A stretch of 64,000 nt of DNA from Proteromonas lacertae (taxonomy: Eukaryota > Sar > Bigyra > Opalinata > Proteromonadidae): contig NGBS01000885.1 of NCBI GenBank assembly GCA_002245135.1, positions 98,873-162,872 on the forward strand, in the 5' to 3' direction. A program made the position numbers and the translations under genes. This document shows, piece after piece, positions 23,560 to 34,731 of the stretch (positions within the stretch are counted from its first letter, which is position 1; each line of letters begins with the position of its first letter). Below the pieces are notes generated by a model. The model worked only from the letters and a program-made list of their open reading frames with translations. It had not been told where the DNA came from and did not search any database.

Positions 23560-26500
23560 ATGAGATTTATTATACTCTATTTCATTATCTGTTTTGCAAT
23601 CGCTGAACTTATCACTAATATAACCGTTGAAATATATTATGACACACTTGGACAAGTCTATTTGAGTTATGAAAAAGGTTATATAAATAGAATCTTAAAT
23701 CCCGATAATTTCCAACTTTCAGCTGGAACTGGTAAAGTTACATTTCATATAAAGAATCATGACATAATATTGATGAATTACATTCCTCAACACCATCTGT
23801 CAGTTAAAGCAAGTGAAGATTATTATTCCCCAATTTTTATTAATACCATCTATATAGGAATATTTCGAGGTGCTAATAGAAGAGATAAGACAAAGTGCAC
23901 AACAATAGCTAAAGCTAAAGAATATGTGAGATATGTGGAGTTAAGTATGAGACTATGGTCAGGAAATCAAGTACGAATAGCTCAAAATGAAGATTTATAC
24001 ATCAGTTCACAATGTTTAGTAATTGATGAGTCAATTTATGTTGAAGGTAATCGAGTTACAATTAACAACGCATTATACGCAGAAGCAAAAAAAATTGATA
24101 ATGTTCCAGATGTTGCATCAAGATGGTTTATAAATGATGATTATATCAGGAGGATGGTTGGGTTTAGCAGTTATTGGTAGTCCAATGGGTGTAGCAAATA
24201 GAAATTCAAATTATTGGTTAATATGCAAATATAATCCATCCGTTGAAGATCCTACAAACTCAAAACTAGTAATAATAGTTCATGAATTTGGTCACAATTG
24301 CGGTTTTGGTCACGGAGGTACACAAGGCACAGCAACAACTGGAACATTTGTCACATTTAATGAAGTTGATAATTATAATGATGCAGCTAATTTTATGGGA
24401 GTTTATACTACATGGCGACATCCAATTATTGCATCTCAATATAGACATGTAGTTGTTGGAGGTAAACCTGAACCATGGTTATTTAAAGATTTAGAAGAAG
24501 GATTCCACAAATATAGAATATATGCGATTGATCATCCGTATACAAGACATTTCTTAGGTGTTAAAGAAGCATATCATAGTGATGATGAAGTATTTGGTGG
24601 AATTTCATTTAAATATAATTGTATGGCAATAAGGATATTTATAAATAAGACTATGACCAGTAAGTATAATGGTACAGATGGAACATCTGGTTCAATAATG
24701 TTAGAATATCGATATGATCCTTTAGGTCAACAAGGACCTCAAGAGTTTGGTGTAAGAATAACATATGGTTTTGGTGCGAAAGGTAATTTATTAATGGCTA
24801 ATATTGATTATTTGCAGTCTTGGGGAGATAGTGAAATAATAATAGGAAATGATTATTATCCTCGTGATTTTGACACCGGTACTTTGAAAGTGAGAATAAC
24901 TAAAATTCATAAGACTGTATTAAGAGAATCAATTGAAAAAGAAATAATAAAAGATAATAGAAGAAATTATGATGAGCCAGCCTATGCAGAATTAGAAATA
25001 GAATTTTTACCAAACAGCAAACCACCAACATTATCACCTCCAAAAGATTTACCTAATTTTATATTTTCACCAAGTTATCATAATTGCTTTAAATTGGATG
25101 ATGGTAGTGGTTATAATTGTTCTATATCCACTACAAATAGTGGATGGTATTACTTTGTAAATAATGGAAGTAGAACAAAGAATATTCCAAGAATATATAA
25201 CAATAAGAATGGATTTATAAAAGGTAGAAATTCTCTTCGTTCTTATAATGGTTTGGACTTTTCTTTTACTAAAGTTTGTTATGGTGATAATGGTTTTAAA
25301 TGTATAAATGTGAGTATTAATCTAGTTGATTATCCTGATTTGTCCAGCTATTATTATTTTAATACAAATGTTACTAGAATTAAAATAGGTGATAATAGTC
25401 AAAAAGTAGAATATTTAGGAATAAAAAATGTAATATATGGTGATAATATTGAAATTCCAGAAGGAGGAAGAGTTTATATAACTGATTTATTTGGTAATGA
25501 GAAGGATATAAAAATTAATAACAAAGATTTTGTCCAGTTTTTTCCAACGTTAGAAACAGATGGATTTGCTGAAGGAGCTGTAGTAGTAAAAGATAAAAGT
25601 GGAAAAGTAACATATTATGACAGTTTTACTGTTTATCATCAAGAAAATGGAAATAGAGTTGCAATAGAGTATGAAGATGATGGAAAGTTTATACTATCTC
25701 CAGCAGTAATGCCAGATGATGAACATTCTACTACTACATCAATGTTATATCCAGTGACATTCAAAGCTAATAATTGGTATAATTATCCAATCCTAAGATT
25801 GGATTATAATGATTATGTGTTTGTAGATTTTCGAGGAAATGTTCCTTATGATTTAAAAATTGCAATAGAAACAGATATGGGAGAATATAGTCGAGATTTA
25901 AACGCTATGGGTGGATTAAGTAGTGTGTCTTATAAACTAACATTTAAAGAGCTGAATAGAGCAACAAGTGGATGGGCAGAAATAGATAGAATAAAATTCA
26001 ATAAAGATGTTGAAATTCAAAATATAAGACCAATATATCTTAACAAAATAGGAAATCAAATGGAGTCTGTTTATGCTAAAACAAATTCATTCGATTATGA
26101 TGGATATAAATATACATTTGATTGTCCATACTACAGAAAATATTATATTTATAATAAAGTGAGTATTGATATAAATGGATATACTTTTTCATTTAATACG
26201 ACAACATCTAAATACATTGTGGATAGTTTAGTATATCCTACTATTCATCCAACAACAACATTAAAACCAACTACTTTATCTCCAACTTCATTACCTACAT
26301 CAACATCAATAGATCCTACTTTTACTCAACCAACGAACTTCCAACCATCTGATAATAATGATTATACCGATTCTAGTAATTATGATACTAATCCTTCTAA
26401 TCCTCATAATTCTTCTGATTCAAATGGTAATTCTGATTCAGATGGTAATACTGGTTCAAAAGAATTTGATATGACAATTTTTTAATTGGTGTAGCAGTTG

Positions 26501-26622
26501 GTGTAGTAGTTGTTTTATTGGTTATATTATTAATTGGATGTATAATATATAGAATGAAAGCAGTGAAAAGAGCAACATCAAAGGAAGTTTCAGTGAAAAC
26601 TACTATTAAATATAATGTATGA
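23560..26622 (+). CDS. Secreted or membrane-anchored metzincin peptidase (M11 gametolysin-like), two frameshifts
   Basis: A signal peptide (RFIILYFIICFAIAELIT) starts at the ATG at 23560. The zinc site reads VHEFGHNCGFGHGG, a full HExxHxxGxxH motif, and GGWLGLAVIG precedes it as in M11 peptidases. A long beta-rich C-terminal region, a Thr/Pro/Ser/Asn stalk and one transmembrane helix (GVAVGVVVVLLVILLIGCIIY) with a short basic tail follow. Two interruptions are visible: a phase change at about 24131-24177 with no sensible intron, and a phase change at the T6 run near 26480 just before the helix. Either the gene is decaying or the assembly has single-base indels. Its relatives digest extracellular matrix or cell walls. 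Confidence 0.72.
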
Positions 26623-26776
26623 TATATTCAAATTGACTATTGAGGTTATATTTATTTTCATACTCTTTAATTAACATACTTCCAAAAAATAATTTATATA
26701 CATTATACTAAATGATTTATTTATAAATATGTATATATCATAATTATTTACATTAAATATCTAACACAAACAGAAT

Positions 26777-27138
26777 CTAAGCAAAGAATTCTGTGTCTAT
26801 ATCATTCACACAGCTTTCATCTTCTTCCTCTTTCTTCATCATCATTTTAATATGACTTGAATACATCAATCTCTTGGGAGAAACTGTATCACTTTTATTA
26901 TACACAATAGAAGGCTTTTTCACTAAATTATTGTTCAATTCAAATGAACTTTTATTATTTAAATAACTACCATTATTCTTTAACACGTTTGATTTTTGCT
27001 GTTTATTCTCATTATATTCTTTCAATTCTCTTTCTTTTTCTTTAAAGGAATCTGCATTAATTATTACTCCAGGAAGTGTATCTTGTTGAATTTCTTGAGC
27101 ATTGTTATTATTATTGTATATCTTTGAATAAATTTGAC

Positions 27139-27170
<32 letters not shown>

Positions 27171-28782
27171 TTTATGGATGATTTTTTTGTTTTTGAATGA
27201 GTTGAGAATGTAGAAGTTTCATTACTTTCTTTATAATCATTATTTAATGAAGTCATATGAATATTTTGATTATTATTAATTGACATTTGATTATTATTAT
27301 TATTTTGAGATAAAGGAGTAACATAAGTTGATTTATCACTTAATAACCATGAAGAATAATCTTTAGTTGTTGTATTTTCACTACTTTCAAAATTCCTGCC
27401 ATTTCTTCCACTAGAGGAATAATCAGTATCATCATCATCATCATCATCTTCATCTTCATCATTATTATTATTTTCACTCGTTCCATCTGTTTTATTACTA
27501 CTCTCTGTAGAAGATGGATATATTTTATTATTGTGCTTTTTATTACGAAGTTTTGAATTGGATGATTCACTTTCTGTTGTTTTTCTGTTCTTATTCTTTT
27601 CATCATTATTATTAATATCTTTATTATCAGCTTTATTAGTTTTATTATTATTATCACTTCCTACTTTATCTTTTTTCTCATTTTTCTTATCTTTACCTTC
27701 TTCTTCTTCTTCTTCTTCTTCTTCTTCTTCTTTTACTACATTCAATGTCTTTTTATGATGTTTAGAAGTATTATTATTCGTGTGATTCGTATGTGAACTA
27801 AATCTACTTCTTCTATGATTTGTACTGTTTTCATTATTATTTATCCTTGCAATTTCCTTAAATCTTTGTTTTACTACACTTACTAATGAATATAATGATA
27901 TATTCTTATCTTCTGGAGTGATTTCAAAATCATAATAATATGGGTTTGACTTAAGAAATAATTGATTTCTAATATACTCAACACAACTGCCATGGGGAAA
28001 TAATCCATTGTGACATAATCTATATAAACGAATTTCACCTATATTCCTTAGACGGATGGATATTGACTTGGAGATTTCGAAGGTTAAAAGATATCTTTGA
28101 CAATGTCTTCGAAATTCTAATAATGGTGAGAAAGGACGAGGGATTTGTTGAATTAATTCACTTAAATCTGTTACATTCAACATATTGGAGTTGTTCCTAT
28201 GAAGTTTAAAATTATTCAATTATAATTTATACATATCAAGTCTTTTAAAGCAAATTGAAATTGCTTCTTCTTTGGAATATTGCTCTGATGGTTTATTTAT
28301 AGAAAAGATAAATGCATAAATATCAATAAGGGATAATGAAGAGCCAAAACCAAAGAGGGTTAAGTAAAGATCTATAAATACGGTAATTGGTGTGGCTCCA
28401 TTGATTAAAGTTAATATAAAAAAGTCATTCCAGCTAAATAACTCAGTTTCTAAGATTTATATAAATACTGTAGAAAATACTATAATAGGATTTAAGTCTT
28501 GCTGAAAAACGATTAACTGGTAATTTTATAAAGTTCAAAAAGGTAACTATATTAAAAGGTTTATTATTTGACATTCTACAATATAACATAGAAGAAAAAT
28601 ACACCATAAGGTTTAAATAAGCATATCTAATTCGTTTAATCTCCTCATATTGTACTAGCAATATAAACCAAAATAATATACAATGAAAAACTTTGGCATA
28701 TGCTACACTCTCACTAGATAATTCATATTCTTTGATAAAGTCATTCTAATGCAATAAACAACAATATAATCTATACTGACAT
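26777..28782 (-). CDS. Unknown three-paralogue family, member 3
   Basis: The first exon is inferred to be just ATGTCA (28777-28782), then a ~32-nt intron, then NDFIKEYELSSESVAYAKVF. Further 27-36 nt introns follow. Family landmarks: FHLQYEE, FSWNDFFILT, FIDLYLTLFGFGSSLSLIDI, RPFSPLLEFRRHCQRYLL, YRLCHNGLFPHGSCVEYI and NPYYYDFEIT. The tail is longer than in the paralogues (~350 aa), with an 11-Glu run (GAA repeats), Asp runs, eight Gln and many Asn. Three members on both strands in 12 kb, separated by other genes, imply dispersed rather than simple tandem duplication. Confidence 0.75.
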
Positions 28783-29105
28783 AAAAAAAATTGATTTAAA
28801 TAATAACGATTTAAAACGGGTGTGTGAAAAAATGATTTTTGAAAAGACTGTATTATTGAATGTATTTCTGTTGTTCAAGAAACAGAAGGGATGAAATAAC
28901 AGCTTCATATGCATGATTACACCCAAATAAACTACAATACAATATATTTAAATTAAAAGAACGAAAATAATTCTTATTTTTTTAAAGAAAACAGTAAAAA
29001 TAGTAAAAATGGAAAATTAATATACATAAACATTTATATTAGAAGAATATACTAACCTAATCACTTTTTATTCATAATCAAACCTTCAAGCTTATTTTTT
29101 ATAAA
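28783..29105. other. Divergent intergenic region
   Basis: This 323-base region lies between the starts of the minus-strand family member and TIP41. It has many A/T runs and a TTCAAGCTTATTTTT element at about 29088, 10-15 bases before the TIP41 ATG. No open frame of note. Confidence 0.5.
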
Positions 29106-30034
29106 ATGAGTGATTATTCATCATTGCTGCCTTCAGATAAAATAAAAGATTATGAAAATGAATACTATATATACCATAGTGTTCAATCACATATTAGTAC
29201 AATTGATGAAAGAGGTAGAGCAACAGAGAAGCTAAATATGGGTATGCCTGATATGCTGTATGGTAAGAATGAATTATCAATAAAAAGTAAAACAAAAGAT
29301 TTTGAATTAAATGTATAATATTTAATAATTGAAAAGATTACCTCAATCTAATAATTTTATAGTTTAATCCATATGATGCATTAGACAAATGTCACGAATA
29401 TTTTGAGAAATATCCAGAAGTCAAAGTAATTGAAGCAGAAAGTTGGAAAATAGCAAAACAGAATTTCAAAGAACTTCCACACAACTACGATTGGACCTAT
29501 TCAACCACCTATTTAGGAACATTTAAAGGAAGTTGTAAATATGAATTAATAGAAAATAGTGGAAGGTTACCTATGGATAAACTCACAGATACAACTGATA
29601 AAGTTGAGTTTTTTGATTCATTGTATTTATATGAAGATGAGTTATGTGATAATGGTGAAGTTACTTTAAATGTAAAAATTGTAAGTTTTTTATCACTAAT
29701 TCTAAATAGAGAGTAATGTCAAGTTATATCTTCATATTACAGAGATATTTCATGCAGTTAAGAGATGTTATCATTAGAGTGATTGATACACGTTATTATA
29801 TTATATCATTTTTGTTTAATTCAGTTAGATTTTCTTTAATTTTGCTGTTTTACCCATTTGAAGGAGATATTATTCGTGATGTTTGTATTAGAGAGAAGAT
29901 TGTATGATTTTTTGATGTTATTTCTTGCATAGATAACCGGAAATCCATCTTATAGTCAATTAATCAAAGTGGATGAGAGATACCTTGAAATTGATCTTAT
30001 TAGTGAAAAAACAGATACTATTCGTTTATTATAA
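29106..30034 (+). CDS. tip41: TIP41/TIPRL-like regulator of PP2A-type phosphatases
   Basis: The ATG is at 29106. Introns are ~50 nt (after 29312), ~29 nt (~29679) and ~31 nt (~29905), plus a possible 33-nt in-frame one near 29791. Landmarks of TIP41 are clear: HNYDWTYSTTYLGTF (family YDWTFTTDYKGT), DSLYLYEDELCDNGEVTLNVKI (family LYEDELxDNGxSxLxVKxRVM), then RVMSSYIFILQRYFMQLRDVIIRVIDTR (family RVMPxxFFxLxRFFLRVDxVxxRxxDTR). TIP41 proteins bind PP2A/PP4/PP6 catalytic subunits and act in TOR signalling. The C-terminus after the last intron (~33 aa) has no match I recall. Confidence 0.9.
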
Positions 30035-30155
30035 TATATAATTATGTGTTTTAATTGAGATTTGTGTGATTGTAATATTGAACTGTTGTTCTTCCTATAA
30101 TTACATTTATGCAAGCAGCTTAAAGAGATTACAAAGTGTATATCAAGTAAATAAA

Positions 30156-30300
30156 GTCTGAATGATAGTGTAAAGTGTGTTTTAATCTTTTGCATTTTAG
30201 AATAAAAAATTAAATAGGAATTTTAGTATTTAAATTTCTCGAAACTACTAATCTGTTATTTTAAATAATTCAAAATTTCTTATGGATTTCTTAAAGAGAG
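30156..30300 (+). repeat. 5' flank repeat of tandem array, copy A
   Basis: From TCTGAATGATAGTG through the first exon, this block is essentially identical to 31520-31663, and the 3' half (from TTTCTCGAA) is shared with ~33510-33556. It marks the duplicated unit boundary and carries the promoter of each gene. Confidence 0.85.
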
Positions 30301-31375
30301 GTATATTGATGGGTATAATATTAACTAGGTAAGCTTGATTTATTCCTTCCAGCTGCTTATTTTCAATTAGCTGCTAATGGTATAGATTTTATGAATTTAT
30401 TATTATTTAGTCTTTATTGATGTTGAAAAAGGTAAGGGTAAAGAATTAACACCTGAGTTTTTCAGTAGTTTCTCAGCCATTGCCGCAGTGATTTTATTTG
30501 CAGTTGCTTTAGTTTACAATCTAATCTCTTATGTATTAGACATGAAGAAATTATTTTCAGATTTACAAGATCCCAAAGAAGTAAACAAATTCTTTTTAAT
30601 TCCTTTATACTTAGGTTTATTCTCTCAGTACTTTCCTAAAACCAATTCATTTAAAGATGATTCAAAAAGTGGAATGGACACAATGAGAGCCATTTGTTAT
30701 ATTCATGTTATTTTCAGTTTGATAGTTTTATTGGTTTACTTATGGTTTTTCAGTTTGAAACATATCAATTTAACCATCGCAATTCCAGCCTATAGTTTTA
30801 AATCAATAGCAGGAGGAATAGATAGAATGGCTGCTGCTTGTACAGGAGATAATTCAAAATATGCAGCTGGATGGTATGATACAGGGTTTTTAATGGCAGG
30901 AATTGGTAATTTTGCATTGTTATTATATCTTGCCTTTGTAGTAGGTAAAGCAGTTCAAGGAGATGCTGAAGCATTAACACCAGTTTTAACATTCTCATCT
31001 TTAACCATTGTTACATACACAATGTTCCCAGGATTTGGATTTTTGGATAAATCTCAAGCTTACTATCTTGGTGCAATCTTCTGGTTATGCATTTTGGGTG
31101 ATTTTAAGAAATATGCATTATTACAAATAATAATGAGAAGTTATTATCAATGGATGTGGATAGCTGCAGCAACTGGAATTAATATGTTACATGCATATAG
31201 ATATGATGGTTTATCTCCTGATAGAAAAATGTACAAAGTAGTTGTACAAATCTTATTATACATTGGTTGGGGTATAGGCATAGTAATGATTGTGTTTATG
31301 GTTCTTCACATTTTATTTGCTAAGAAGCAGAACTTAGCTCAAAAATTCACTGCAGCTGCAACTACTTCAGTTTAG
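30282..31375 (+). CDS. Variable-loop multi-pass membrane protein, tandem copy A (344 aa)
   Basis: Three exons: 30282-30300, 30329-30379 and 30411-31375; introns of 28 and 31 nt. The total is exactly 345 codons. About eight or nine helices are predicted, including FSAIAAVILFAVALVYNLIS, FFLIPLYLGLFSQY, ICYIHVIFSLIVLLVYLWFF, MAGIGNFALLLYLAFVVG and QILLYIGWGIGIVMIVFMVL. Four loops differ from the sister copies: PKTNSFKDDSKSG, DRMAAACTGDNSKYAAGWYD, PGFGFLDKSQA and YRYDGLSPDR. All four fall after even-numbered helices, so on one face. The short N-terminus and Lys-rich C-terminus look cytosolic. Family unrecognised. Confidence 0.82.
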
Positions 31376-31519
31376 TCAGACTATGAATAATACACTTGAG
31401 TTTGAAATTGTTTATTAGGGTAAATGTGATTACATTGATATTGAAAGAATTTTTCAAATCAATACGAGTATTATATTATTCTAAATATTCATATATCACA
31501 TTATATTATACTAATATCA

Positions 31520-31663
31520 TCTGAATGATAGTGTAAAGTGTGTTTTAATCTTTTGCATTTTAGAATAAAAAATTAAATAGGAATTTTAGTATTTAAATTT
31601 CTCGAAACTACTAATCTGTTATTTTAAATAATTCAAAATTTCTTATGGATTTCTTAAAGAGAG
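31520..31663 (+). repeat. 5' flank repeat of tandem array, copy B
   Basis: Near-identical to 30156-30300, offset by ~1363 bp. The 3' flanks after copies A (31390-31515) and B (32795-32930) are also clearly homologous, so the duplicated unit is the whole gene with both flanks. Confidence 0.85.
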
Positions 31664-32778
31664 GTATATTGATGGGTATAATATTAACTAGGTAAGCTTG
31701 ATTTATTCCTTCCAGCTGCTTATTTTCAATTAGCTGCAAATGGTATGTTTTTATTTATAATTCATTAGTGTTCATTTACTCAGAGAAATACACAGTTGAG
31801 GATGGGAAAGGATTGGCTCCTGAATTTTTCAGTAGTTTCTCAGCCATTGCCGCAGTGATTTTATTTGCAGTTGCTTTAGTTTACAATCTAATCTCTTATG
31901 TATTAGACATGAAGAAATTATTTTCAGATTTACAAGATCCCAAAGAAGTAAACAAATTCTTTTTAATTCCTTTATACTTAGGTTTATTCTCTCAATACTA
32001 TCCTCACACCGATTCATATAATGGTGATAGTGGAAAGAACATAATGAGTGCCATTTGTTATATTCATGTTATTTTCAGTTTGATAGTTTTATTGGTTTAC
32101 TTATGGTTTTTCAGTTTGAAACATATCAATTTAACCATCGCAATTCCAGCCTATAGTTTTAAATCAATAGCAGGAGGAATAGTATATATGGCTGATAAAA
32201 CAGATGATATTAAATATAGACCAGGTTGGGAAGATACTGGTTCATTAATGGCAGGAATTGGTAATTTTGCATTGTTATTATATCTTGCCTTTGTAGTAGG
32301 TAAAGCAGTTCAAGGAGATGCTGAAGCATTAACACCAGTTTTAACATTCTCATCTTTAACCATTGTTACATACACCATGTTAGGTGATCTAGGATTTTTA
32401 GGTAAAGATTTGTCATTTGGAGGTAAAGAGGTGGTAATATATGAAAATGGTACTAAATACTATTTAGCAGCAATTTTCTGGTTATGCATTTTGGGTGATT
32501 TTAAGAAATATGCATTATTACAAATAATAATGAGAAGTTATTATCAATGGATGTGGATAGCTACAGCAACTGGAATTAACATGTTACAAGTATATCACTA
32601 TGTTAAAACAGGAATATTTTTAGAGAGAAAAATGTACAGAGTGGTTTGTCAGATATTATTATACGTTGGTTGGGTAATTGGAATAGTAATGATTGTGTTT
32701 ATGGTTCTTCACATTTTATTTGCTAAGAAACAGAATTTAGCTCAAAAATTCACTGCAGCTGCATCGACCTCAGTATAA
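31645..32778 (+). CDS. Variable-loop multi-pass membrane protein, tandem copy B (359 aa)
   Basis: Three exons: 31645-31663, 31692-31742 and 31769-32778; introns of 28 and 26 nt, 360 codons. The framework is the same as copy A, often with identical codons over more than 150 bases. Variable loops read PHTDSYNGDSGKN, VYMADKTDDIKYRPGWED, a longer third loop of ~27 residues (GDLGFLGKDLSFGGKE and on) and YHYVKTGIFLERK. Loop 3 is about twice the length of that in A and C. It ends TAA like copy C, while A ends TAG. Confidence 0.82.
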
Positions 32779-33537
32779 TAAGCACTTTGAATAATACACT
32801 TGAGTTTAAAATTGTTTATTAAGTTAAATGTGATTATAATGAAATTGAAAGAATTTTTCAAATCAATATGAGTTTTTTATTATTCGAAATATTCATATAT
32901 CACATTATATTATAAAAATAATGTCTGAATGTGTGTTTTAATCTGTTTTAGAATAAAAAACTTATAGTCCAAATTCTATTCAAGCTCATACACTTTTTTA
33001 TACAAATAAATACCATATATATAGTTATTAAAGTCATATTTAGTAAGATTAGAATAATTTTTGAAATAATTCCATTCAACTTCAATTTGATATAAATACC
33101 CTCTTCCCTCAGTACTTGTGAGAAATTCTAGACATTTGTTGATTAAATAGGTGAACTACAACTTTACCATCTTTAAGTGTTTTTCTATCATTATATCATT
33201 AATTGTTGTTACACATTTGATGTAAGCTTAAGCAGTCATAGAAATTTTCAATTGCTACTACTCATTTTACTTTCAGATTGAAAGATAAATAACAATTCTA
33301 AAAAAAATTAGTTTTCATCAATTCTTTTAAAGTTGTCAGTTTAGAATTATTAAAACATCAAATCAGAGTTATATTCAAGTAAGTATACAGATAATATATT
33401 TTGATAGTCATTTAAAATGATGAATTTCTTGAAACGGCTAAATTTCTTATAAACCTGAGCTAAAGCTCTAAATTTTGACCATTGCCTTAGTATATAAATT
33501 TCTCGAATCTGTTATTTTAAATAATTCAAAATTTCTT
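32779..33537. other. Long spacer between copies B and C
   Basis: About 760 bases, against 269 between copies A and B. The first ~150 bases are the homologous 3' flank; the last ~30 bases are the common 5' flank. The middle holds a minus-strand coding-like exon (separate entry) and otherwise AT-rich sequence. Confidence 0.6.
32976..33155 (-). CDS. Orphan coding-like exon, possibly a gene remnant
   Basis: A frame reading INKCLEFLTSTEGRGYLYQI and then VEWNYFKNYSNLTKYDF ends in TAG at 32976-32978 and enters through a TTGTAG acceptor near 33155-33160. Composition is coding-like, but no start or convincing upstream exon is visible. It may be the end of a small gene or a fragment caught in the tandem duplication. 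Confidence 0.3.
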   Translation of the reverse strand, partial: FTYLINKCLEFLTSTEGRGYLYQIEVEWNYFKNYSNLTKYDFNNYIYGIYLYKKVYELE

Positions 33538-34613
33538 ATGGATTTCTTAAAGAGAGGTATATTGATGGGTATAATATTAACTAGGTAAGCTTGATTTATT
33601 CCTTCCAGCTGCTTATTTTCAATTAGCTGCTAATGGTATAGATTTTATGAATTTATTATTATTTAGTATTTATTTATGCTGAAAAGGATGAAGATTTGAC
33701 ACCTGAGTTTTTCAGTAGTTTCTCAGCCATTGCCGCAGTGATTTTATTTGCAGTTGCTTTAGTTTACAATCTAATCTCTTATGTATTAGACATGAAGAAA
33801 TTATTTTCAGATTTACAAGATCCCAAAGAAGTAAACAAATTCTTTTTAATTCCTTTATACTTAGGTTTATTCTCTCAATATTACCCATTTACTGATTCAT
33901 TTTATAAGAAAGGAGGAATGGATACAATGAGAGCCATTTGTTATATCCACATAATTTTCAGTTTGATAGTTTTATTCGTTTATTTATGGTTTTTCAGTTT
34001 GAAACATATCAATTTAACCATCGCAATTCCTGCCTACAGTTTTAAATCAATTGCTGGAGGTATTGTTGTGATGACAAGTGCTTCAGATGCAAAATATGCG
34101 ACTGGTTGGGAAGATACTGGTTCATTAATGGCAGGAATTGGTAATTTTGCATTGTTATTATATCTTGCCTTTGTAGTAGGTAAAGCAGTTCAAGGAGATG
34201 CTGAATCATTAACACCAGTATTGACATTCTCATCTTTAACCATTGTTACATACACAATGTTCCCAGGATTTGGATTTTTGGATGAATCTCAAGCTTACTA
34301 TCTTGGTGCAATTTTCTGGTTATGCATTTTGGGTGATTTTAAGAAATATGCATTATTACAAATAGTAATGAGAAGTTATTATCAATGGATGTGGATAGCT
34401 GCAGCAACTGGAATTAATATGTTACATGTTTATCACTACCTATATACAGCTGGATCTAATAGAAAAATGTACAAAGTGGTTGTACAAATCTTATTATACA
34501 TTGGTTGGGGTATAGGTATAGTAATGATTGTGTTTATGGTTCTTCACATTTTATTTGCTAAGAAACAAAACTTAGCTCAAAAATTCACTGCAGCTGCATC
34601 GACCTCAGTATAA
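33538..34613 (+). CDS. Variable-loop multi-pass membrane protein, tandem copy C (338 aa)
   Basis: Three exons: 33538-33556, 33585-33635 and 33667-34613; introns of 28 and 31 nt, 339 codons. Framework as in A and B. Variable loops read PFTDSFYKKGG, VVMTSASDAKYATGWED, PGFGFLDESQA (nearly as A) and YHYLYTAGSNRK. Loops 1 and 3 therefore resemble A, and the 3' end resembles B (CTGCATCGACCTCAGTATAATAAGCA), a mosaic expected from gene conversion. Confidence 0.82.
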
Positions 34614-34731
34614 TAAGCATTTTGAATAATACACCTGAGTTTGAAATTGTTTATTTGTTGATTAAAACAAATTAAAAAGAAATAATTATCAAGCAAAGCT
34701 TGAACCTAAAAATATTTTTGAAAATTTCAAA

